Below are positions 58,704 through 64,000 of a stretch of DNA of 64,000 bases, one piece after another. A model generated the notes under the pieces. The model was not told the DNA's origin. It made no database searches and worked only from the letters and a program-made list of their open reading frames with translations. The stretch lies in the NCBI GenBank assembly GCA_015068245.1, contig SVKU01000006.1, positions 1-64,000 on the forward strand, in the 5' to 3' direction. Both the position numbers and the translations under genes were made by a program. Positions within the stretch are counted from its first letter, which is position 1. Each line of letters opens with the position of its first letter. This stretch comes from Oscillospiraceae bacterium. Its GTDB lineage: Bacteria > Bacillota > Clostridia > Oscillospirales > Oscillospiraceae.

Positions 58704-59651
58704 ATGACGATTGGTGAAAAAATACGCACATTACGAACATCAAGTCATATCACGCAAAACGAATTGGCGTCCCAATTAGGAGTGTCTGCTCAAGCAGTAA
58801 GTAAATGGGAACAGGATATGACTGCACCTGACATTTCTCTTTTGGCTGATATAGCGGAGTTTTTTTCGATTACTACAGATGAGCTGTTGAGTGCAGGCAA
58901 ATATAGGACACCTTCAGGATACAGAAACTATCGAGCACGGCTGTTAGCCGTATATGAGGAAGGTGGAACTGAAGAGGACTTTCAGAAAGCAAAGAAAGCA
59001 TATGAAGATGTTATTATCAGCGGCGATGCCAATGTAGAGGACTATTTGATGTATGGCTATTTGTATAATTGCCGTGTTCGCAGAGACATTGAAATGGCTA
59101 TGCGTTACTATGAAAAGGCTCTTGTTGATGGCAAAGAAACCCGCGGACAGCGTTGGTTTCAAACACATCAACAAATCACTATGCTGCAATGCATGACGGG
59201 TAAAGGAGATGAAATCGTTGAAAGATGGAAAACGTGGTATGGTGAAGAACCCGAAAACTATCAAGCATGCTTGGCAGTAATTTGGGCGCTCTACTATTCA
59301 AAGAGGTCAGCAGAAGCTTTGACATATATAGAACAAGCAGAGAAACTTGCACCAAATGAATATGACGTTCTGTTGGCTATCGGAGATGTGCTGGGTGGAG
59401 AGAACGGCGTAGGCAAATATTGTGAAGCAATTAAGTATTGGAAAAAGGCTTTTGAAATCAATGATGACCATGCAGATGCATTGTTTGCCATAGCGTATGC
59501 ATATGAGAAACTGGGAGAATATGAGAAAGCAATTGACACCCATCGTTATATCTGCCAATGGCTTGACGAAAAGGGGTATGATATTGGCATTGAATCGAGC
59601 TTTTCCGAAGAGAAAATCATTGAATTGAAAAACATGATTAAAACTAACTGA
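58704..59651 (+). CDS. XRE-family HTH regulator with TPR-like C-terminus
   Basis: The 315-residue protein has an N-terminal XRE helix-turn-helix (TIGEKIRTLRTSSHITQNEL, and GVSAQAVSKWEQDMTAPD). TPR-like helical repeats follow from about residue 90 to 300 (AMRYYEKALVDG, AIKYWKKAFEINDDHADALF, EYEKAIDTHRYI). AAAGGAGAT precedes the ATG. Such proteins are phosphatase/peptide-responsive or stress regulators in Bacillota. The gene is visibly AT-richer than its neighbours and stands alone between long inverted repeats, both signs of recent acquisition. Confidence 0.9.
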   Translation: MTIGEKIRTLRTSSHITQNELASQLGVSAQAVSKWEQDMTAPDISLLADIAEFFSITTDELLSAGKYRTPSGYRNYRARLLAVYEEGGTEEDFQKAKKAYEDVIISGDANVEDYLMYGYLYNCRVRRDIEMAMRYYEKALVDGKETRGQRWFQTHQQITMLQCMTGKGDEIVERWKTWYGEEPENYQACLAVIWALYYSKRSAEALTYIEQAEKLAPNEYDVLLAIGDVLGGENGVGKYCEAIKYWKKAFEINDDHADALFAIAYAYEKLGEYEKAIDTHRYICQWLDEKGYDIGIESSFSEEKIIELKNMIKTN

Positions 59652-59701
59652 CTCATAATCATATGTATAAGTCGTTGATTTGCACGTTGTGTATGAATGC
59701 C

Positions 59702-59774
59702 GGAACGGTCAAGACCGTTCCCTACAACGCACTGCGTAAGACGTGCTCCCTATGGGGGAGTATCCGTTTTAGGG
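59702..59774 (-). repeat. Right inverted repeat flanking the HTH-TPR gene
   Basis: This is the inverted partner of 58469-58544. Its inner end GGAACGGTC-aa-GACCGTTCC is a hairpin and its outer end is GGGAGTATCCGTTTTA. Confidence 0.8.
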
Positions 59775-59777
59775 ATT

Positions 59778-60112
59778 GGGATTTTTAAAGGAGAACAGGT
59801 CAGCAAAGCTGACCTATGGAATCGAAACCCATTTCCCTTAAATGCGTTCTTTTGATTACTTTTCTGTCGCGTGACAGAAAAGTAATGCGCCGCAGGCATG
59901 GCAACGTAACAGGATATTGCCGGGCAAGCCTTACGGAAAGATCCTTCGCTGACGTTCAGGATGACAGTGGAAGTGCTATGCAAAAACATAGTGCGCGCGT
60001 AATGGGCGGTCACGGCACGCCGTGACCCTACGATGTAATTGGCAAAGTGCGCAGCAAGATGGGGATCCTCACGCCTGCTGCGCAGCCTCAGGATGACATT
60101 AACCCCTAACCC
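59778..60112. repeat. Block of dispersed intergenic repeats
   Basis: Within the 500-base spacer between the HTH gene and nifJ lie CAGGTCAGC-aaa-GCTGACCT (near 59797), a 14-bp hairpin ATTACTTTTCTGTC / GACAGAAAAGTAAT (59855-59886), two CAGGATGACA elements (59940-59968 and 60057-60098), an exact copy of the 27-base element of 54674-54700 (at 60006-60032), and TTAACCCCTAACCCCTAA. No gene is seen. Confidence 0.8.
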
Positions 60113-60119
60113 CTAATAA

Positions 60120-60148
60120 AAAATCCGGCTCTTTTGAGCCGGATTTTT
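60120..60148 (-). terminator. Terminator behind nifJ
   Basis: A perfect 12-bp stem AAAATCCGGCTC / GAGCCGGATTTT (60120-60131 with 60136-60147) has a 4-base loop and A/T runs on both sides. On the minus strand it closes nifJ. Confidence 0.92.
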
Positions 60149-60153
60149 ATTTC

Positions 60154-63100
60154 TTACTCTGCCATTTTGCGGAGCTTTTCGTATTTTGCTTTGGCTGCCT
60201 CTTTGCCGATGGCAAACAGCTCTTTTGCATTTTCGGGGAAGGTCAGCTCAAGGGCGGCGTAACGGGTCTCGCCTTTGAGGAAGTCCTCGTAATCCATGGT
60301 GGGTTCCTTGCTGTCGAGGGTGAAAGGCTTCTCGTTTTCGGGGTTGTAGCGATACAGGAACCAGTATCCGCTGTCAACGGCACGCTTCATTTCGTCCTGA
60401 GCGTTGGCCATGCCCTTCTTGATGCCGTGGGCAGAGCAGGGGCAGTAAGCCACGATAACGGAGGGACCGTTATAAGCTTCGGCTTCCTTGATGGCCTTTA
60501 CCAGCTGGGCGTTGTCTGCGCCCATGGCTACCTGAGCAACGTAGACGTTGCCGTAGCTCATGAAGATGGCTCCCAAGTCTTTCTTAACGCTCTTTTTGCC
60601 GGAGGACTGGAACTGAGCAACTGCGCCAACGGGAGTGGCCTTTGAGGACTGACCGCCGGTGTTGGAATAGACCTCGGTGTCGATAACGAATACGTTGATG
60701 TTTTCGCCGGTGGAGATAACATGGTCAAGACCGCCGAAACCGATGTCATATGCCCAACCGTCGCCGCCGTACATCCAGAAAGTTTTTTTGCTCAGGTGGT
60801 CACGGTTGGCAAGGATCTCGGAAGCAACATCTTTGGCTTCGCCGTCGAGAGAAGCGGCTTCCAATACTGCGCACAGGGCTTCGCCTGCGGAAACGGAAGC
60901 GTCAAAATCGTCAAATCCGTCCAGCCATGCGCCGCAGGCAGCTGCGATATCACCGCCGCAGAGAGCTGCCAGCTTTTCGGCACGGAGCTTCTGAGCGTCA
61001 CGCTGTTTGTTGACGGAAAGCAGCATGCCAAGGCTGAATTCGGCGTTGTCTTCAAACAGGGAGTTGGAATATGCGGGGCCCTTGCCCTTTTTGTTGGTGG
61101 TATAGGGGATGCCGGGCATGGCAGCACCCCAGGCCTGGCTGCAGCCGGTGGCGTTGGCCCAGTAAACACGGTCGCCGAACAGCTGGGTCATCAGTTTGGC
61201 ATAGGGAGTTTCACCGCAGCCGGCACAGGCGGCGGAGAACTCGCAAAGGGGCTGGCGGAACTGGCTGCCCTTGACGGTCCAGGGGTCGAACAGGTCGCCC
61301 TTATCGCTGAGGTTCAGACCGTATTCCCAATGATCCTCGTGGCCAAGCTCTTCGTTCAGAGGAACCATGGTCAGAGCCCCTGCGGGACATACGCTGGCGC
61401 AGCTGCCGCAGCCGGTACAGTCGGCAGCGGAAACCTGCATGGTGTATTTCAGACCTGCAGCCTGCTTGCCCTTGGCGTCCACGGTGACAAAGCCATCGGG
61501 AGCGGCAGCGGCTTCGTCTTCGTTAAGAAGATAAGGACGGATAACGGCATGGGGACAGACGTAGGAGCACTTGTTGCACTGGATACACTTGGTGCTGTCC
61601 CATCTGGGAACCTTAACTGCCAGAGAACGCTTTTCGTAGGCGGTAAGGCCAAGGGAAATGGAACCGTCCACCTGGTCAAGGAAAGCGGAAACGGGCAGAT
61701 CGTCACCTTTCTGATTGTTGATAGGGTCGCAGATCTCTCTTACGAAAGCGGGACGGCTCATGTCTACAACGGTGTCGTCCTCAAGGTCTGCCCATGCGGC
61801 GGGAACGTCTATTTTTACAATACCGGTAAGACCGGCGTCGATAGCGGCATAGTTTTTATTGACCACGTCGTCGCCTTTTGTGAAGTAGGAGTTGTAAGCC
61901 TCTTCCTTCATGAACTTTACAGCGTCGTCGATGGGGATAATGTTTGCCAGCTTGAAGAATGCACTCTGCAGCTCCATGTTGGTGTGGGTGCCGAGACCCA
62001 GCTGCTGGGAGATGGCAGTGGCATCGATTATGTAGAAGTTTGCATTTTTTCGGGCAAGGTCACGCTTGACGAAGTTGGGAAGCTTGGTTTCCAACTCCTC
62101 GGGCTTCCAACTGCAGTTCAGCAGGAAAGTGCCGCCCTCTTTCAGTTCGGAAACAATATCGTACTTGGTGATGTATGTCTGGTTATGACAGGCGATGAAG
62201 TCGCCCTGCTTGACGTAGTATGCGCTGCGGATAGGCTGGTCGCCAAAACGCAGATGGCTCTTGGTAACGCCCAGAGTTTTCTTGGCATCGTATTCAAAAT
62301 AAGCCTGAACATACTTGTCGGTGTGCTCACTGATGATGGTGATGGAACTCTTGTTTGCGCCAACGGTGCCGTCACCGCCCAGACCCCAGAACTTGCAGCT
62401 GATGCAGTTTTCGCCGTCGGGATACAGAGCGCCTTCCAAAGGCAGGGAAAGGTGGGTAACGTCGTCGTTGATGCCGATGGTGAAGCTGTTGATGGGTTTT
62501 TCGGCGATAAGGTTGTCGTAAACAGCCTTGAGCTGAGCGGGGTCAGTGTCTTTGGAGGACAGACCGTAACGGCCGCCGATGATCATGGGAGAGCGTCCGC
62601 TGTCGTAGAAAGCGGAACGAACGTCCTCGTAAAGGGGTTCGCCAACAGCACCGTGCTCTTTGCAGCGGTCAAGAACGGCGATGCGCTGAACTGTTTCGGG
62701 AAGTTCTTTCAGGAAATGCTTTACGGAGAAAGGACGATACAGGTGTACCTGCAAATAGCCCACCTTGCGGCCCTGAGCCATCAGGTAGTCAACCATTTCC
62801 TGAGCGATACCGCTGACGGAGCCCATACCGATAACAACATCGGTGGCATCGGGTGCGCCGTAATAGTTGAACAGCTTGTAGTCACGACCGGTGATGGCGT
62901 TTATCTTGTTCATGTAGTCTTCCACAACGCCGGGAAGATCGTCGTAATACTTGTTGGTGGCTTCACGGATCTGGAAATATACGTCGGGGTTCTGAACGGT
63001 GCTTCGCAGCACGGGATGCTCGGGGTTGATGGCACGGTCACGGAAAGCACGCAGAGCGTCACGGTCAACCAGAGCGGCAAGGTCTTCGTATTCCAGAGCT

Positions 63101-63657
63101 TCGATTTTGTTGATCTCGTGGGAGGTGCGGAAACCGTCGAAGAAGTGCATAAAGGGAGTTGCGCCCTTAATGGCGGACAGATGAGCAACGCCTGCCAGGT
63201 CCATACACTCCTGAACGCTGCCGGAGCAAAGCATTGCAAAACCGGTCTGACGGCAGTTCATAACGTCGCTGTGGTCACCAAAGATGGAAAAAGCGTGGGT
63301 GCCAACGGTTCTGGCGGCAACGTGGAGCACGCCGGGATGACGCTGACCGGAGATACGGTGCATGGTGGGTATCATCAGCATAAGACCCTGGGAAGCGGTG
63401 TAGGAGGTGGCAAGGCTGCCGGTTTCCAGTGCACCGTGAACGGCGCCAACTGCGCCGGCCTCGGACTGCATCTCCACCAGAGTTACAGGCTGACTAAAGA
63501 TGTTTTTCTTGCCCTTGGCGGACCATTCATCGGTATATTCTGCCATGGGAGAGGAGGGGGTGATGGGGTATATGGCGGCTACCTCGGTAAAGGCATAAGC
63601 CACATATGCGGCGGCTTCGTTGCCGTCCATGGTTACGATACGTTTTTCTTTGCTCAT
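60154..63657 (-). CDS. nifJ: Pyruvate:ferredoxin (flavodoxin) oxidoreductase
   Basis: The 1167-residue single-chain PFOR oxidises pyruvate to acetyl-CoA and CO2 while reducing ferredoxin. The domains in order are an N-terminal transketolase-like pyrimidine-binding domain (MDGNEAAAYVAYAFTEVAAI), a CoA-binding domain, and a gamma domain. A two-cluster ferredoxin domain follows (CIQCNKCSYVCP and CTGCGSCASVCP). The thiamine-diphosphate domain is last (GGDGWAYDIGFGGLDHV), with the proximal-cluster Cys in CAGCGETPYAK. The length is normal. AAAGGAAGG precedes the start. It supplies reduced ferredoxin for the Rnf complex. Confidence 0.98.
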   Translation of the reverse strand: MSKEKRIVTMDGNEAAAYVAYAFTEVAAIYPITPSSPMAEYTDEWSAKGKKNIFSQPVTLVEMQSEAGAVGAVHGALETGSLATSYTASQGLMLMIPTMHRISGQRHPGVLHVAARTVGTHAFSIFGDHSDVMNCRQTGFAMLCSGSVQECMDLAGVAHLSAIKGATPFMHFFDGFRTSHEINKIEALEYEDLAALVDRDALRAFRDRAINPEHPVLRSTVQNPDVYFQIREATNKYYDDLPGVVEDYMNKINAITGRDYKLFNYYGAPDATDVVIGMGSVSGIAQEMVDYLMAQGRKVGYLQVHLYRPFSVKHFLKELPETVQRIAVLDRCKEHGAVGEPLYEDVRSAFYDSGRSPMIIGGRYGLSSKDTDPAQLKAVYDNLIAEKPINSFTIGINDDVTHLSLPLEGALYPDGENCISCKFWGLGGDGTVGANKSSITIISEHTDKYVQAYFEYDAKKTLGVTKSHLRFGDQPIRSAYYVKQGDFIACHNQTYITKYDIVSELKEGGTFLLNCSWKPEELETKLPNFVKRDLARKNANFYIIDATAISQQLGLGTHTNMELQSAFFKLANIIPIDDAVKFMKEEAYNSYFTKGDDVVNKNYAAIDAGLTGIVKIDVPAAWADLEDDTVVDMSRPAFVREICDPINNQKGDDLPVSAFLDQVDGSISLGLTAYEKRSLAVKVPRWDSTKCIQCNKCSYVCPHAVIRPYLLNEDEAAAAPDGFVTVDAKGKQAAGLKYTMQVSAADCTGCGSCASVCPAGALTMVPLNEELGHEDHWEYGLNLSDKGDLFDPWTVKGSQFRQPLCEFSAACAGCGETPYAKLMTQLFGDRVYWANATGCSQAWGAAMPGIPYTTNKKGKGPAYSNSLFEDNAEFSLGMLLSVNKQRDAQKLRAEKLAALCGGDIAAACGAWLDGFDDFDASVSAGEALCAVLEAASLDGEAKDVASEILANRDHLSKKTFWMYGGDGWAYDIGFGGLDHVISTGENINVFVIDTEVYSNTGGQSSKATPVGAVAQFQSSGKKSVKKDLGAIFMSYGNVYVAQVAMGADNAQLVKAIKEAEAYNGPSVIVAYCPCSAHGIKKGMANAQDEMKRAVDSGYWFLYRYNPENEKPFTLDSKEPTMDYEDFLKGETRYAALELTFPENAKELFAIGKEAAKAKYEKLRKMAE

Positions 63658-63688
63658 GCGGGGTTCCTTCCTTTATATATCCGTAAAA

Positions 63689-64000
63689 TTATTTTTCCTG
63701 AGTTTTCAGCAGCTCGCACATGCGATCGATGGCAAACTGCGAGGCTTTGTGCCTGAGTTCGTTTCTGGAAAGCTCCGGCCAAAAGACTCTGGCGGTTTCC
63801 ACTGTTTTGTTGATACAAAAGCCAAAGCAGACGGTACCTCTTTCGGCAAAAGCGTCACCTCCGGAGGGGCCGGCATAGCCGGTCACTGAAACAGCGGCTT
63901 CGCATTTTGCGGCGGCAGCGGCACCGACAGCCATTTCGGCGGCAGTTTCACGGCTGACTACGCCAAAGTTTTCGATGGTTTCGGACTTCACGCCCAAAAG
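63689..64000 (-). CDS. CinA C-terminal domain protein (partial)
   Basis: The frame is open to the window edge, giving at least 103 residues. It matches the CinA C-terminal domain (nicotinamide-nucleotide amidase): LLGVKSETIENFGVVSRETA, then AVSVTGYAGPSGGD and GTVCFGFC. The N-terminus lies outside the window, so whether it is a stand-alone amidase or a full-length CinA cannot be told. It ends 31 bases before the nifJ start and could be cotranscribed with it. Confidence 0.85.
   Translation of the reverse strand, partial: LLGVKSETIENFGVVSRETAAEMAVGAAAAAKCEAAVSVTGYAGPSGGDAFAERGTVCFGFCINKTVETARVFWPELSRNELRHKASQFAIDRMCELLKTQEK

Noticed and set aside
60721..63756. A 1011-codon open frame on the plus strand opposite nifJ
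   Set aside because: It is the mirror of the strongly biased nifJ codons; its translation shows no domain and lacks a ribosome-binding site.

Overview
The window reads as the chromosome of an anaerobic Bacillota species of class Clostridia, probably a gut Oscillospirales relative. The grounds are a complete six-gene Rnf complex, a single-chain pyruvate:ferredoxin oxidoreductase, a T-box leader on hisS-aspS, the gdpP-rplI-dnaB-tilS-hpt-ftsH block, purine-rich Shine-Dalgarno sites with several TTG starts, and intergenic spacers full of hairpin repeats. Base composition is moderately GC-rich, apart from one clearly AT-richer gene near 58.7-59.7 kb. No tRNA, rRNA, CRISPR array, prophage or transposase gene is visible.

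Layout. 1-6.1 kb: a truncated gene ending in a Gly-Gly-Pro tail, a MaoC-like double hot-dog protein, and two tandemly duplicated solute-binding lipoproteins. 6.1-9.9 kb (minus): a DUF6873-like gene, a candidate small RNA, a hairpin cluster, then psuK-psuG with a PhlG/phloretin-hydrolase-like gene. 10.0-15.1 kb: rnfCDGEAB. 15.2-23.4 kb (minus): an old-yellow-enzyme-type flavoprotein with pgi, hisS-aspS under a T-box, and minD with an MGS-domain gene. 23.5-31.3 kb (minus): gdpP-rplI-dnaB-tilS-hpt-ftsH. 31.6-35.7 kb (plus): ymdB with a YhaO/YhaN (SbcD/SbcC-like) pair. 35.8-45.0 kb: two more solute-binding lipoproteins, a fumarate-reductase-like flavoprotein with a collagen-like insert, a lipoprotein hydrolase and proBA. 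45.0-49.0 kb (minus): an OpuC-type osmolyte ABC transporter with a BusR-type regulator. 49.1-54.6 kb (minus): two MutS-like ATPases, then a ComEC-like lipoprotein, a DUF3006 protein and a radical SAM enzyme. 54.9-58.1 kb (plus): a DUF1846 protein and a second flavoprotein. 58.7-59.7 kb: an HTH-TPR gene between inverted repeats. 60.2-64.0 kb (minus): nifJ and a truncated cinA-like gene.

How it fits together. NifJ makes reduced ferredoxin and Rnf couples ferredoxin oxidation to NAD+ reduction and ion pumping. Three flavin reductases (two FAD_binding_2 type, one 2,4-dienoyl-CoA-reductase type), a MaoC-like hydratase and a PhlG-like C-C hydrolase suggest reductive or hydrolytic processing of small, possibly plant-derived, molecules. 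Four solute-binding lipoproteins without local permeases may feed such pathways. GdpP (c-di-AMP phosphodiesterase) and the BusR-like regulator make a plausible c-di-AMP osmoregulation circuit. The opuC promoter carries GTGAC-N22-GTCAC, which matches the 22-bp-separated bipartite site described for BusR.

The oddest theme is low-complexity Gly/Pro sequence. Collagen-like or Gly/Pro-rich tracts sit inside or at the ends of four proteins that otherwise look like cytoplasmic enzymes or DinB-like proteins, and two exported lipoproteins end in runs of seven or nine prolines. I know of no described role for this.
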